DNA of 64,000 nucleotides from Sphingomonas sp. Leaf343 (GCF_001423765.1 NZ_LMPG01000010.1:373220-437219); one strand, 5' to 3'. Counted from the stretch's first letter, positions 27,879-38,033 are shown. Made by a program: numbers and translations. Notes: generated from the letters alone by a model not told the origin.

Positions 27879-29675
27879 ATGGCGATGAGCCGTACGCTGG
27901 AACATTTTCCCAACCTCGTGACGATGTTCTTCACGCGGGCGCGGGAGAAGGGCGAAGCGCCGTTCCTGTGGGCGAAGAAGAATGGCAGCTGGACACCGAT
28001 CAGCTGGGCGGAGGCGGCGCGTCAGGTCGCCAGCCTCGCCGCCGGCCTGAACGCGATCGGCTTGAACCGCGGCGACCGCGTGATGCTGGTCAGCGAGAAC
28101 CGCCCCGAATGGTGCATTGCCGATCTGGCGATCATGGCCGCCGGCTGCATCACCGTCCCGACCTACACCACCAACACAGAGCGCGATCACCTCCACATCC
28201 TCGAAAACAGCGGCGCGTGTGGCATCATCGTGTCGACCGCCAAGCTGGCGAAAGTGCTGCTCCCCGCCGTCCTCCGCTCCAATCAGGGGCAGACCGTGAT
28301 CGGCATGGAGGAGATGCGCGCGCCGGCCGGCTCGATCGACTTCCACCTCTGGCACGACCTGATCGCGAAGCATCCCGCCGATGTTGCGAGCGCGGAGGCG
28401 GCAGCGGACTTCCAGCGCGACGATCTGGCGTGCATCATCTACACCAGCGGCACCGGCGGCGCGCCGCGCGGAGTGATGCAGCATCACGGCGCGATCCTGC
28501 ACAACGCCAAGGGCTGCGCGACCGTCATCTCGGAGGATTTCGGCTGGGGGGACGAGGTGTTCCTGTCCTTCCTGCCGCTGTCGCACGCCTATGAACACAC
28601 CGGCGGGCAGCACTTCCCGATCGGCCTCGGCGGGCAGATCTACTATGCCGAAAGCCTCGACAAGCTCGCCGCCAATATCGAGGAGGTGCGCCCGACGATC
28701 ATGTTCGTCGTGCCCCGCCTGTTCGAAGTGCTGCGAACCCGGATCGGCAAGGCGATCGAGAAACAGGGCGGCATGTCGTCCTATCTGCTCAGCAAAGCGC
28801 TCGACGTCGGTGCGAAGGAGAACGAGGGGTGCGTCCGCCTGATCGACCGGCCTGCGCAGTTGCTGGTGCGAACATTGTTCAAGCCGAAGATCGCGAAGAA
28901 GTTCGGCGGGCGGATGAAGGCTATGGTGTCCGGCGGCGCGCCTTTGACGCCGGAGGTCGGGCTGTTCTTCCAGTCGCTCGGCGTGACCTTCCTGCAAGGC
29001 TATGGCCAGACCGAGGCCGCGCCGGTCATCTCGTGCAACCGGCCGAGCGCCGGCATCCGCATGGATTCGGTCGGCCCCGCGCTGATCGACACCGAGGTGC
29101 GGATCGCGGAGGACGGCGAGATCCTCGTTCGCGGCGAACTGGTGATGCACGGATACTGGCGCAACGAGGCGGAGACGGCACGCGTCCTGAAGGACGGCTG
29201 GCTCCACACCGGCGACATCGGCGAGATCGACGACCGGGGGCGGATCAGGATCACCGACCGCAAGAAGGACCTCATCATCAACGACAAGGGCGACAATATC
29301 GCCCCGCAAAAGGTGGAGGGCATGCTGACCCTCCAGCCCGAGATCGGACAGGCGATGATCGCCGGCGACCGGCGGCCCTATATGGTCGCGCTGATCGTGC
29401 CCGACCCCGACTGGACACAGGAATGGTGCGCCAGGGGCGGCGGAAAGTGCGACTTCAGGACGCTCGCGGAACACCCGGAATACCGCGCCGCGCTGATGGC
29501 CGCGGTAGAGCGGGTGAACAAGGACCTGTCGGTCACCGAACGCGTCCGCCGCTTCATTCTGGCGGACGGTCCGTTCACGATCGAGAACGAGCAATTGACG
29601 CCGAGCATGAAGACGCGGCGACACGTGCTGAAGCAGGTATACGGGGAGAAGCTGGACGCGTTGTACAAGGGATAA
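27879..29675 (+). CDS. Long-chain acyl-CoA synthetase (AMP-forming)
   Basis: A 598-residue adenylate-forming ligase, activating fatty acids with ATP and CoA. Motifs in order: phosphate loop CIIYTSGTGGAPRGVM, GYGQTEAAPVISC, GWLHTGDIGEID, DRKKDLIINDKGDNIAPQKV, and the C-terminal LTPSMKTRR carrying the probable catalytic lysine. It is closest in style to FadD15/ACSL-like synthetases. AGGAAAGG precedes two closely spaced ATGs (27879 and 27885); either could be used. It probably acts at the inner membrane face. Its exact chain-length preference cannot be read from the sequence. Confidence 0.9.
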   Translation: MAMSRTLEHFPNLVTMFFTRAREKGEAPFLWAKKNGSWTPISWAEAARQVASLAAGLNAIGLNRGDRVMLVSENRPEWCIADLAIMAAGCITVPTYTTNTERDHLHILENSGACGIIVSTAKLAKVLLPAVLRSNQGQTVIGMEEMRAPAGSIDFHLWHDLIAKHPADVASAEAAADFQRDDLACIIYTSGTGGAPRGVMQHHGAILHNAKGCATVISEDFGWGDEVFLSFLPLSHAYEHTGGQHFPIGLGGQIYYAESLDKLAANIEEVRPTIMFVVPRLFEVLRTRIGKAIEKQGGMSSYLLSKALDVGAKENEGCVRLIDRPAQLLVRTLFKPKIAKKFGGRMKAMVSGGAPLTPEVGLFFQSLGVTFLQGYGQTEAAPVISCNRPSAGIRMDSVGPALIDTEVRIAEDGEILVRGELVMHGYWRNEAETARVLKDGWLHTGDIGEIDDRGRIRITDRKKDLIINDKGDNIAPQKVEGMLTLQPEIGQAMIAGDRRPYMVALIVPDPDWTQEWCARGGGKCDFRTLAEHPEYRAALMAAVERVNKDLSVTERVRRFILADGPFTIENEQLTPSMKTRRHVLKQVYGEKLDALYKG

Positions 29676-29700
29676 GTGCGCGCATCTCGACTGTTGCCTT

Positions 29701-29746
29701 CCGCGGCGAAGGCGGGAGCCCAGTCACTGGGTCCCCCTTCGCGGGG
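29701..29746. terminator. Imperfect hairpin between convergent genes
   Basis: A long imperfect inverted repeat centred on CCCAG-TCA-CTGGG, with outer arms CGCGGCGAAGG and CCTTCGCGGGG. It fills the 76-base gap between the acyl-CoA synthetase gene and the convergent M16 protease gene. Similar GGGAACCCAG-type hairpins are common between Sphingomonad genes. It probably serves as a two-way terminator. Confidence 0.55.
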
Positions 29747-29751
29747 ACACG

Positions 29752-32691
29752 TCAGTTCGTGCCGCTGCTCGGCACAACAACCGGAGCCGCCGGAGCAGCA
29801 ACCACCCCGCCTGCCTTCGGCACCACCGCCAGCGTCCAGTCGCGATCGGGCCGCAGGTATCGCGCCGCGACCGATTGAAGGTCCGCCGGTGTCGCCTGCA
29901 CCAGATCGGCCAGCACCGATCGCACCGCCGAAATCCGCCGCGGGTCGTACGCGCCGCCGCCCATCTGCGCGAGCCAGAACTGGCTCGACGTGGACGCGCG
30001 CATCAGTTGCTGCTTCATCGGGCCGACGATCCGCTCCAGCTCGTCCGCGGCGATCGGGGTCTTCACCAGATCGGCCGCGATCTCGCGCGACAGGCGAAAG
30101 AACAGGTCGACCTTGTCCGGCTCGACCTGCCCGATCGCCATGATCCGGCCGCCGGTCAGCGTGCCGACCGGCCACTGGCTCTGCACCGACGGACTATAGC
30201 TCGCGCCCGCCGTCTGCCGCAGCCGTTCGAACAACCGGTCGCCGAAAACCTGTGCCAGAATGTCGAGCTGGCGGCTGGTGCGGATCTCCGCGATGCCGCC
30301 GCCGGTCGGCCACGCGATCACCGCCGCCGCCTGCGTCGCCGGACCGTCATGCGTCAGCGTGACGGGCGTTTCCACATGCGCGGGGAAGCGGACCGGCAGT
30401 TTCTCCAGCGGCACCGGCCGGCGCGGCTTCATCGCGCCGAAGCTGGCCTGCGCCGCCGCGATCACCTCGTCGACCTTCACGTCGCCGAACACCGACAGCT
30501 CGATCGATCCCGATTGCAGCAGCGGCTTCCACAATTTGCGGAACTTGCGGCGCGTCAGGCCCTCGATCTGCTGCGCCGTCGGCGTCGCCCAGCGCGGATC
30601 GCCGTCGCGCAGCAATCCCTCCAGCTCGCGCTGGAGCACGCCGGTGGGGGAGGATCGCGCGGTCGCCTCCGCCGCCAGCGCCGTCGCCTTGGCACGCAGG
30701 ATCGGCGCGCGGTCCCAGCGGGGATATTCCAGCTTCGCCGCCATCAACCGCAATTCGTCCTTATAGTCGGCGGGCGAGGTCATCGCCGCGAACAGGAACG
30801 CATCCTCGTCGATCCCGAAGTCGAGACCGATCCGCCGACCCGCCGACAATTGCTCCAGGTCGCCCTGATCCAGCTTGCCGACGCCCATCGCCACCAGCGC
30901 GAGGTCGGCCGCCCACGCGGCGCTCGGCCGGTCGGTCGGCAGTGCCGCATAGCCGCTGCCGAACCGCGTCCGGACATAGACGCGGCCCGTCTCGCCGGTG
31001 TTGGCGAAGATCAGCAACCGCACGCCATTGGCGAAGTCGACCTGTTCCAGCCCGAGCTTCTCGATCGTCCGGCGTGATACGACCGCAGACGGCGTGCCCA
31101 TTTTCGGCAGGTCGTCGAAACCGACCGCGGCCTGAACGCGCCGCTTGCCGATCAGGCCGGACACGTCTGCCTTCAGCGCCGCCTCCAGCCGCGCGGTGGA
31201 GCCGCCATCGGCCGTCGGCGTCGTCACGATCGCGCGCGTGGCGTCGCCCTGAAAGATGCGGCGGGTCGACGCCAGCACGGTGTCCGGGGTGAACATCGTC
31301 TTGGCGCGCGCATCCTTAAAGATCGCGTAGCTCGTTTCCGGCGAGGTCGTCGTCTCGCGGATGTCCAGCGCGGAGGCCATGTCGTCCGCCTGTTTCGCCC
31401 CCGCCTCGACGCGCGACGTCTCCACGATCGTCCGCATGACGGTATCGTAGTCGGCGAGTTCGCGGTCGATCTCGACCTGTGTCGGTGCGGTCGCCATCGC
31501 ATCGGCGATCACCGCACGCACGTCCTTCAGCGCCGCTTCCCACTGACCCGTCACGGGCACGATCTGGGTCGAGGTGACATTGGCCGATCGTGCCTCGTCG
31601 TCGACCGACACCTGCGCCTGGAGGAAGCTGCCGCCGGACCGTGCGCGCTGTTCCAGCCGACGACTGACGAGGCGGGCGGCGACCGTGTCGACCATGCGCT
31701 TCTGGTTGAACAGGATCGTGTCGTCCTGATATTTCCACGGGCGCAACACCGCCGTCGCGACGATCGCCGGTATGCCCGGCTCCACCAGCGACGCGGTGGC
31801 GGGTCTGGACGGATCGGGCTTGCCGAAATCGGGCGCGGGCACGTCGGGGCCGATCGCCTGCCAGCCCGCGAAATTCTTGACGATCAGGCGGGCGAACAGC
31901 GCCGGGTCCATGTCGCCCGAAATGATGACGACCGCGCGGCTTGGCCGGTACCAGCGGTCGTGGAACGCCTTGACCGTCGCACCGGTCGCCGCCGCCAGCG
32001 TCTTCTCGGTTCCGATCGGCGAGCGTTCCGCCAGCGGTTGCCCGGCATAGAAGGTCTCGCGCAGCGCATCGGCGAACTTCACCTGCGGCCCCGGCTGCTC
32101 GCGCCTCTCGGCCAGCACCACCGGGCGCTCGGCGGCGACGGAGGCATCGCTCAGCACCGGCGCGGCCATCATGCCCGACAGGATACGAAGCGACTCGTCC
32201 AGCCCCTGCTCGGTCGCGGCGGGCAGGTCGAGCTTGTACAGCGTCTGCGTCGGCGTCGTCGTCGCGTTCGAATCCGAGCCGAACGTCGCGCCCAGCCGCT
32301 GCCACACCCGCTTTGCCTCGCCGTCGGGAACATGGGCGGAACTGCGGAACGACAGATGCTCGATGAAGTGCGCGAAGCCGCGCTCGCTGTCGGTTTCGTA
32401 CAGCGAGCCGACGTCCATCGCGACGCGCACCGCCACCTGCCCCGGTGGCACGCCGTTCTTCCGCACGGCATAGCGCAGGCCGTTGGGCAACGTACCGAAC
32501 GACCACGCCGGGTCCGGCGCGATGTCGCTGCCCTTGTAGAGCCATGCCGCGGTATCGACGCGAATGGCCGGCGTCGAGGGATCGACCGCCGTCTGCGCCG
32601 CGGCGGGCGCCTTCTGCTGCGCCGAAAGGGGAGCCGTCAGGAATGCTACGGCCAGAGCGGAAACGCGGAACACGCGCGTGGGGAACGCCAT
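29752..32691 (-). CDS. M16 family zinc metallopeptidase (double-length)
   Basis: A 979-residue secreted protease. A signal peptide ends near LSAQQ (residue 26). The inverted zinc motif HxxEH is H108-E111-H112 (GFAHFIEHLSF), with the downstream Glu region near 185. The protein has two M16 repeats: an active N-terminal half and a C-terminal half lacking the zinc ligands, as in pitrilysin-type clam-shell enzymes. It likely degrades peptides in the periplasm. It is a single-gene unit; the upstream gap to the Nfu gene holds an inverted-repeat element. Confidence 0.92.
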   Translation of the reverse strand: MAFPTRVFRVSALAVAFLTAPLSAQQKAPAAAQTAVDPSTPAIRVDTAAWLYKGSDIAPDPAWSFGTLPNGLRYAVRKNGVPPGQVAVRVAMDVGSLYETDSERGFAHFIEHLSFRSSAHVPDGEAKRVWQRLGATFGSDSNATTTPTQTLYKLDLPAATEQGLDESLRILSGMMAAPVLSDASVAAERPVVLAERREQPGPQVKFADALRETFYAGQPLAERSPIGTEKTLAAATGATVKAFHDRWYRPSRAVVIISGDMDPALFARLIVKNFAGWQAIGPDVPAPDFGKPDPSRPATASLVEPGIPAIVATAVLRPWKYQDDTILFNQKRMVDTVAARLVSRRLEQRARSGGSFLQAQVSVDDEARSANVTSTQIVPVTGQWEAALKDVRAVIADAMATAPTQVEIDRELADYDTVMRTIVETSRVEAGAKQADDMASALDIRETTTSPETSYAIFKDARAKTMFTPDTVLASTRRIFQGDATRAIVTTPTADGGSTARLEAALKADVSGLIGKRRVQAAVGFDDLPKMGTPSAVVSRRTIEKLGLEQVDFANGVRLLIFANTGETGRVYVRTRFGSGYAALPTDRPSAAWAADLALVAMGVGKLDQGDLEQLSAGRRIGLDFGIDEDAFLFAAMTSPADYKDELRLMAAKLEYPRWDRAPILRAKATALAAEATARSSPTGVLQRELEGLLRDGDPRWATPTAQQIEGLTRRKFRKLWKPLLQSGSIELSVFGDVKVDEVIAAAQASFGAMKPRRPVPLEKLPVRFPAHVETPVTLTHDGPATQAAAVIAWPTGGGIAEIRTSRQLDILAQVFGDRLFERLRQTAGASYSPSVQSQWPVGTLTGGRIMAIGQVEPDKVDLFFRLSREIAADLVKTPIAADELERIVGPMKQQLMRASTSSQFWLAQMGGGAYDPRRISAVRSVLADLVQATPADLQSVAARYLRPDRDWTLAVVPKAGGVVAAPAAPVVVPSSGTN

Positions 32692-32760
32692 ATCGGCTCC
32701 TTTAGCGCCGGACGAGACGATCGGCCAACCTCATTCCTCCTTCTCGTTCCTCCCTGGCAC

Positions 32761-32867
32761 GGGGAGGGGAACCGCGGAGCGGTGGAGGGGAAGCCACTGG
32801 CGGGATGGCTTGTGGCCGCCCCTCCGTCACGCCGGCGGCGCGCCACCTCCCCGCTCGCGGAGAGGAT
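32761..32867. repeat. Inverted-repeat element, family 2, copy a
   Basis: An imperfect palindrome of about 107 bases in the M16/nfu gap. Its right half (32819-32854) matches 42881-42916 at 35 of 36 positions. The left half has GGGGAGGGG and GGAGGGGAAGCCAC facing GTGGCCGCCCCTCC. No reading frame is inside. It could form a large RNA hairpin at a gene boundary. Confidence 0.7.
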
Positions 32868-32919
32868 TTAACACGGCCAGCCGCTTGATCCCCCGCCCCG
32901 CGCGCGCCACATGCCGCGC

Positions 32920-33492
32920 ATGTTGATCGAGACCGAAGCCACGCCCAACCCGGCGACGCTCAAGTTCCTGCCCGGCCGCATTGTCATGGATGCCGGCACG
33001 CGCGATTTCGCCACCCCCGAGGAAGCGGACGCGAGCCCGCTGGCCGACGCCCTGTTCGGCCTCGGCGACGTGACCGGCGTGTTCTTCGGCCGCGATTTCG
33101 TGTCGGTGACGATCGCGCCCGGCGTGGACTGGCGCGACGCCAAGCCCGACGTGCTCGGCCTGCTGCTCGATCATTTCAGCGCCGCGATGCCGCTGTTCCG
33201 TCAGGGTAGCGCAGGCTTCGCCGTGCCCCCCGCCGATACCGACTTCGCCGAGGATCCCGCCGACGCGGAGATCGTGGCGCAAATCCGCGAACTGATTGAG
33301 ACGCGCGTGCGCCCGGCCGTGGCGAACGACGGCGGCGACATCGTCTATCGCGGCTTCGACAAGGGCAAGGTCTTCCTGCAATTGCAGGGTGCCTGTTCCG
33401 GCTGCCCATCCTCCAGCGCGACGCTGAAGCAGGGAATCGAGCAGCTGCTGCGCCACTATGTCCCCGAAGTCACCGAAGTGAGGGCGATCTGA
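32920..33492 (+). CDS. NfuA-type Fe-S carrier protein
   Basis: A 190-residue protein. The N-terminal Nfu_N domain begins IETEATPNPATLKFLPG. The C-terminal NifU domain has the cluster-binding CxxC at C159/C162 (GACSGCPSSSATLKQGIE). It carries 4Fe-4S clusters to target proteins. The ATG at 32920 gives the standard MLIETEATPNP start; an ATG three codons earlier is possible. Neither has a clear ribosome site. It overlaps the next gene as TGATG and heads the nfu - rutE-like - tsaB - rimI run. Confidence 0.93.
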   Translation: MLIETEATPNPATLKFLPGRIVMDAGTRDFATPEEADASPLADALFGLGDVTGVFFGRDFVSVTIAPGVDWRDAKPDVLGLLLDHFSAAMPLFRQGSAGFAVPPADTDFAEDPADAEIVAQIRELIETRVRPAVANDGGDIVYRGFDKGKVFLQLQGACSGCPSSSATLKQGIEQLLRHYVPEVTEVRAI

Positions 33493-34082
33493 TGCCGGCG
33501 ATCGACGACACGGCGCTCGACCAGCTCTTCCGCGAGGCGCGGACGTTCAACCACTATACCGACGAGCCCGTGCCGGAATCGGACCTGCATGCGATCTGGG
33601 ACCTGATGAAGATGGGGCCGACCTCGGCCAACCAGCTTCCCGCGCGCCTCGTCTGGTGCGTCAGCACGGAGGCGAAGGAGAAGCTCGCCGCCGCCGCCAG
33701 CGACACGAACGCCGACAAAATCCGCAAGGCTCCGGTCAGCGTCGTCATCGGCATGGACACCGAATTCCACGAGCATTTGCCCGAGCTCTTCCCGCACGCC
33801 GATGCGAAAAGCTGGTTCGACGGCAACTCAGAACTGCGTCAGGCCTCGGCGTTCCGCAACTCGTCGCTGCAGGGCGGCTATCTGATCCTCGCCGCCCGCG
33901 CGCTCGGGCTCGATGTCGGGCCGATGTCCGGCTTCGACGGGGGTGCGGTCGACAAGGCGTTCTTCCACGACACGCCGGCGGTGAAGACCAACTTCATCGC
34001 CACGCTCGGCCATGGCGACCGTTCCACGTTGTACGACCGCTCGCCACGCCCGGCGTTCGAGCGCTTCAACCGGATCGCGTGA
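33492..34082 (+). CDS. RutE-like malonic semialdehyde reductase / nitroreductase
   Basis: A 196-residue FMN-dependent nitroreductase-fold protein of the RutE/HadB subgroup. Typical segments are MKMGPTSANQLPARLVWC, NSSLQGGYLILAARALGLDVGPMSGFD and HGDRSTLYDRSPRPAFE. In E. coli RutE reduces malonic semialdehyde from pyrimidine breakdown. No other rut genes are nearby, so the physiological substrate here is uncertain. The start overlaps the Nfu stop and the stop overlaps tsaB as GTGA. Confidence 0.88.
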   Translation: MPAIDDTALDQLFREARTFNHYTDEPVPESDLHAIWDLMKMGPTSANQLPARLVWCVSTEAKEKLAAAASDTNADKIRKAPVSVVIGMDTEFHEHLPELFPHADAKSWFDGNSELRQASAFRNSSLQGGYLILAARALGLDVGPMSGFDGGAVDKAFFHDTPAVKTNFIATLGHGDRSTLYDRSPRPAFERFNRIA

Positions 34083-34717
34083 GCGCCGAGTTCGCGGAGC
34101 GCACGCTCGTCATCGAGACCGCCACCGCCGCCTGCTCCGTCGCGCTGATCGAGGATGGCCGTGTCGTCGCCGCGCGTCACGAGGTGGTCGGGCGCGGCCA
34201 TGCCGAACGGCTGGTGCCGATGATTGCCGAACTGCCGGACGGTGGCCGCGCGACCCGCATCCTCGTCGACGTCGGCCCCGGCAGCTTCACCGGCGTGCGC
34301 GTCGGCGTCGCCGCGGCACGGGGGCTGGGGCTCGGCTGGGGGGCGACGGTGCGGGGTTTCTCCTCCCTCGCGATCGTCGCCGCCGCCGCGTTGAAGGCGT
34401 TGCCGCGCGAGCGGATTGCAGCGGTGCTGGAGGCGGGGCATGGTGAGGTCTTCATGCAGAGCTTCGCCGCCGACCTGACCCCGCTCGACGCGCCCGTGTC
34501 GCTGCACCCCGCAGAGGCGGCGGCCATACTCGGCGACACCTTCGCGATCGGCAGTGGTACGTACCGCCTGCCCGATCACGTCACCGCGCGCGCCGATGCG
34601 CTGCCCGACGCGTCCGACCTGCCGCTGCTGACCGCGGCGCTCGCCGATCTCGACCCGCGCCCGCTCTACGGCCGCGCGCCGGACGCCAAGTTGCCCATCG
34701 CCAGGGCCGCGCGATAA
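34079..34717 (+). CDS. tsaB: tRNA threonylcarbamoyladenosine protein TsaB
   Basis: A 212-residue protein needed with TsaD and TsaE to make t6A37 in tRNAs reading ANN codons. It shows the shortened ASKHA-fold pattern: LVIETATAACSVALIEDG at the start, then VDVGPGSFTGVRVGVAAARG. It lacks the metal-binding residues of TsaD, as expected. The start is GTG at 34079, coupled to the preceding gene by GTGA. The stop overlaps rimI as TAATG, the classic tsaB-rimI pairing. Confidence 0.93.
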   Translation: MSAEFAERTLVIETATAACSVALIEDGRVVAARHEVVGRGHAERLVPMIAELPDGGRATRILVDVGPGSFTGVRVGVAAARGLGLGWGATVRGFSSLAIVAAAALKALPRERIAAVLEAGHGEVFMQSFAADLTPLDAPVSLHPAEAAAILGDTFAIGSGTYRLPDHVTARADALPDASDLPLLTAALADLDPRPLYGRAPDAKLPIARAAR

Positions 34718-35184
34718 TGGCTACGCGTATCCTCTCCCTCCGCCACGGCGATGCGCGCGACGCGGCGATCGTCGATGCGCTGATGACCGCCGCGTTCGAC
34801 CCGCGCTATGGCGAGGCGTGGACGCGCAGCCAGTGTCTGGGCGTGCTGGCGATGCCCGGCGTCGCGCTGACGATCGCCAGCTACGACGACGAACCGGCCG
34901 GCTTTGCAATGGTCCGTGCCGTCGCCGACGAGGCCGAGCTGCTGCTGCTCGCGGTCGCGCCGAACCACCGGCATCGCGGCGTCGGCGGTGCGCTGCTCCG
35001 CTCCACGATCGCGGACGCGCAGAGCCGCGGCGTCGTGACGATGCACCTCGAGGTGCGTGCGAACAACGACGCGGTGCGCCTCTATACCGCTAACGGCTTC
35101 GCCAAGGTGGGTGAACGGCGTGGCTATTACCGCGGCACCGACGGGCGGCATCACGACGCCCACACCTATTCCCGACCGCTTTAG
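34717..35184 (+). CDS. rimI: Ribosomal protein-alanine N-acetyltransferase
   Basis: A 155-residue GNAT enzyme. The acetyl-CoA binding loop is VAPNHRHRGVGGALL, and the C-terminal motif HLEVRANNDAVRLYTANGF is typical of RimI, which acetylates the N-terminus of ribosomal protein S18. Position immediately after tsaB supports the name. The ATG overlaps the tsaB stop. It is followed by a 78-base gap before fur. Confidence 0.9.
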   Translation: MATRILSLRHGDARDAAIVDALMTAAFDPRYGEAWTRSQCLGVLAMPGVALTIASYDDEPAGFAMVRAVADEAELLLLAVAPNHRHRGVGGALLRSTIADAQSRGVVTMHLEVRANNDAVRLYTANGFAKVGERRGYYRGTDGRHHDAHTYSRPL

Positions 35185-35262
35185 CTTATTGCGAGTCGGT
35201 ATCCCTTTTCGCAACAAGCGAACGGGGCTACATGACCACCTCGTCCGAGAGGTTCAAAAGTC

Positions 35263-35685
35263 ATGGCGCGCAAGATCGATCTGGAAGCTCTCTGCAACGA
35301 GAAGGGCCTGCGCATCACCGAGCAGCGCCGCGTCATCGCGCGCGTCCTGTCGGAGGCGGAGGATCACCCCGATGTGGAAAAGGTGTACGAACGCGCCTCC
35401 GCGATCGACAAGGGCATCTCGATCGCCACAGTCTATCGCACCGTTCGCCTGTTCGAGGAGGCGGGGATCCTCGACCGCCACGATTTCGGCGACGGCCGCG
35501 CCCGCTACGAGCCCTCGCCCGAGGCGCATCACGATCACCTGATCGATGTCGAGACCGGCCGCGTGCTGGAGTTCGTCGATCCCGAGCTGGAACTGCTGCA
35601 AAAGGCGATCGCCGAACGCATGGGCTTCCGCCTCGTCGATCACCGCATGGAATTGTACGGCGTCAGCCTCGACCGGAAGATCTGA
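35263..35685 (+). CDS. fur: Fur family metalloregulator
   Basis: A 140-residue repressor with an N-terminal winged helix (about 10-80; GISIATVYRTVRLFEEAGI) and a C-terminal dimerisation domain with the metal site (EAHHDHLIDVETGRVLEF; DHRMELYGV). It lacks the CxxC zinc pairs of E. coli Fur, as is normal for alphaproteobacterial Fur/Mur proteins, so iron or manganese could be the signal. The gap upstream has half-sites TTGCGA (35189) and TCGCAA (35209), 14 bases apart, possibly an autoregulatory site (weak). GGTTCAAAAG before the ATG is a poor ribosome site. Confidence 0.92.
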   Translation: MARKIDLEALCNEKGLRITEQRRVIARVLSEAEDHPDVEKVYERASAIDKGISIATVYRTVRLFEEAGILDRHDFGDGRARYEPSPEAHHDHLIDVETGRVLEFVDPELELLQKAIAERMGFRLVDHRMELYGVSLDRKI

Positions 35686-35738
35686 CTCCTGCCCGTCAGG
35701 GATAGATGCACGATCCAACCGGAGACGGGCGAGAATAG

Positions 35739-36461
35739 ATGAGTACGCTCCGTCTGATCGTCCGGCTGATCGCGCTCGTCACCGCACTGCTCGTCGCCCT
35801 CCCGCTGCATGCTATCTGGCGACTGTTCCGCGCCCGCTCGCCGTGGCCGCGCCGCTTTCTCGGCTGGTGCGCCCGTATCGTCGGCGCGAAGGCGCGCGTC
35901 GTCGGCGTGCCCCTCACGCGCGACGCGGTAATCCTCGCCAACCATCTCAGCTGGATCGACATCCTGCTGCTGGCCGGTACGACCGGCACCGCCTTCGTCG
36001 CCAAGGGCGAACTCGAAGCCGTGCCGCTGATCGGCTGGCTGTCGTCGGTCAACCACACTGTCTTCGTCGCGCGCGGCGAGCGGATGGCCGTCGCCGAGCA
36101 GGTCGAACAACTCCGCCGCGCGCTCGCCGCACCGTGGCCTGTCACGATCTTTCCGGAGGGGACGACCGGCGACGGCACGACCCTGCTTCCGTTCAAGCCA
36201 GCCCTGCTCGCCGCGCTCGACCCGCCGCCGCCGGGCCTGCGCGTGCAGCCGGTGCGGATCGATTACGGTGACGCCCGGTCGGACTGCGTTTGGGGTGACG
36301 AACCCGGACAGGTCCACGCCCTCCGCGTCCTTCGCCGCCGTGGCAGCTTCGTCGCGACGCTGAACTTCGCCGAACCCTTCGCCCCGCAGGGCGGCCGCAA
36401 GAGCATCGCGGCCGAAGCGAGACGACGCATCGAGGCCCTCCAGTTCCTCCCCCTTGCATAG
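35739..36461 (+). CDS. 1-acyl-sn-glycerol-3-phosphate acyltransferase (PlsC-like)
   Basis: A 240-residue inner-membrane acyltransferase with one N-terminal membrane helix (about 5-27). The catalytic HX4D is H69-D74 ([12 protein letters not shown]), and the glycerol-phosphate-binding motif FPEGTT is at about 138-143. It transfers an acyl chain to lysophosphatidic acid or a related lyso-lipid. It lies 53 bases after fur and before miaB, in the same direction. PlsC or an ornithine-lipid OlsA-like role cannot be separated by eye. Confidence 0.87.
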   Translation: MSTLRLIVRLIALVTALLVALPLHAIWRLFRARSPWPRRFLGWCARIVGAKARVVGVPLTRDAVILANHLSWIDILLLAGTTGTAFVAKGELEAVPLIGWLSSVNHTVFVARGERMAVAEQVEQLRRALAAPWPVTIFPEGTTGDGTTLLPFKPALLAALDPPPPGLRVQPVRIDYGDARSDCVWGDEPGQVHALRVLRRRGSFVATLNFAEPFAPQGGRKSIAAEARRRIEALQFLPLA

Positions 36462-36513
36462 TGGGAGCATCGCCCCCTCCCCGCCCCGGCCGCGATCTGC
36501 TAACGGCCGTCGC

Positions 36514-37836
36514 ATGAAGACCCCGCCCAAGACCTTTCACGTCAAGTCGTTCGGTTGCCAGATGAACGTCTACGACGGCGAGCGCATGGCCGAGCTGATG
36601 ACGGCGGAGGGCATGACCGCCGCCGCCGACGTGAACGACGCCGACCTCGTCGTGCTCAACACCTGCCACATCCGCGAAAAGGCGACCGAGAAGGTCTATT
36701 CGGACATCGGCCGCATCCGCAAGATCGCGGGCAAGAGCGGCGGCGATCCGATGATCGCCATCGCCGGCTGCGTCGCGCAGGCGGAGGGGGAGGAAATCGT
36801 CCGCCGCGCCAAGGTCGACGTCGTCGTCGGTCCGCAGGCCTACCATAACCTGCCCGCCCTCGTCGCGCAGGCCGCCGCCGGCACCGCCGCGCTCGACACC
36901 GACATGCCGCTCGCGTCGAAATTCGGCCGCCTGCCCGCGCGCCGCCGCGTCGGCCCGTCGGCGTTCCTGACCGTGCAGGAGGGATGCGACAAGTTCTGCA
37001 CCTATTGCGTCGTCCCCTACACGCGCGGGGCGGAGGTCAGCCGGCCCTTCGCCGCGATCGTCGACGAGGCGAGGGCGCTGGTCGATGCCGGCGCGCGAGA
37101 GATCACGCTGCTGGGCCAGAACGTCAACGCGTGGGTCGATGCGGACGGACGCGGCCTGCACGACCTGATCCGGACGCTCGACCGCATCCCCGGCCTCGCG
37201 CGCCTCCGCTACACCACCAGCCACCCCAACGACATGGCGCAGGGCCTGATCGACGCGCATGGCGACGTCGAAAGCCTGATGCCGTTCCTGCATCTGCCCG
37301 TACAGTCCGGCTCCACCCGCATCCTGAAGGCGATGAACCGCAGCCACGGCCGCGACGATTATCTGCGCCTGCTCGACCGCGTCCGCGCCGTGCGCCCGGA
37401 CATCGCGCTGTCCGGAGACTTCATCGTCGGCTTCCCCGGCGAGACGGAGGCGGATTTCGCCGACACGCTGGGTCTGGTCAAGGCGGTCGGCTACGCACAG
37501 GCGTTCAGCTTCAAGTACAGCCCCCGCCCCGGCACCCCCGCCGCGTCGATGGCGGACGAGGTCGTGCCGCAGGTGATGGACGAACGCCTCCAGCGGCTTC
37601 AGGCGGCGCTCGGCCGCGACCAGCGCGCCTTCAACGAGGCGAGCATCGGCCGCACCTGCGACGTGCTGGTCGAACGCACCGGCAAGCTGCCGGGGCAGTG
37701 GCTCGGCAAGTCGCCCTGGCTGCAATCGGTCCATCTGATCGGCGATCACGCCATCGGCGATCTGGTCACGGTGGAACTGACCGGCGCGACCCAGTCATCG
37801 CTGGCGGGTCACGTCCGCCACGCCAAGGCCGCCTGA
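36514..37836 (+). CDS. miaB: tRNA-2-methylthio-N6-dimethylallyladenosine synthase MiaB
   Basis: A 440-residue radical-SAM methylthiotransferase that modifies i6A37 of tRNA. The auxiliary cluster cysteines are C15 (FGCQMN), C51 (LNTCHIRE) and C86 (IAGCVAQ). The radical-SAM cysteines are C158, C162 and C165 (CDKFCTYC). Other motifs are [17 protein letters not shown] and [14 protein letters not shown], and a C-terminal TRAM domain is present. The ATG at 36514 gives [18 protein letters not shown]; a longer upstream frame is rejected. It heads the conserved miaB-phoH-ybeY-corC run. Confidence 0.96.
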   Translation: MKTPPKTFHVKSFGCQMNVYDGERMAELMTAEGMTAAADVNDADLVVLNTCHIREKATEKVYSDIGRIRKIAGKSGGDPMIAIAGCVAQAEGEEIVRRAKVDVVVGPQAYHNLPALVAQAAAGTAALDTDMPLASKFGRLPARRRVGPSAFLTVQEGCDKFCTYCVVPYTRGAEVSRPFAAIVDEARALVDAGAREITLLGQNVNAWVDADGRGLHDLIRTLDRIPGLARLRYTTSHPNDMAQGLIDAHGDVESLMPFLHLPVQSGSTRILKAMNRSHGRDDYLRLLDRVRAVRPDIALSGDFIVGFPGETEADFADTLGLVKAVGYAQAFSFKYSPRPGTPAASMADEVVPQVMDERLQRLQAALGRDQRAFNEASIGRTCDVLVERTGKLPGQWLGKSPWLQSVHLIGDHAIGDLVTVELTGATQSSLAGHVRHAKAA

Positions 37837-38009
37837 CCCCTGCGGATCGCGCTTTCGCATAACCCGGATCAGCAGCGCGATCTTGTCGCTGTCCTAACCG
37901 CTTCCCATCTGCCAGTCTTGCCTAGCATGCCGAATCCTACCTGCCCCGCCAGCCCTTCGCCCGCCCTGCGCCCGGGTGCTTCGCGGCGAAGTGCAGGGAC
38001 ATGCTTCGA

Positions 38010-38033
38010 CGCCTCCACTTCCTCCACTTCGCG
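38010..38033 (+). repeat. 24-base repeat upstream of phoH
   Basis: Identical to 20387-20410 read on the other strand. It ends 15 bases before the phoH ATG, close to the 14-base distance at sufS. It lies in the 212-base miaB-phoH gap, which otherwise shows only a GC-rich inverted segment near 37970-37998 and no gene. Confidence 0.8.
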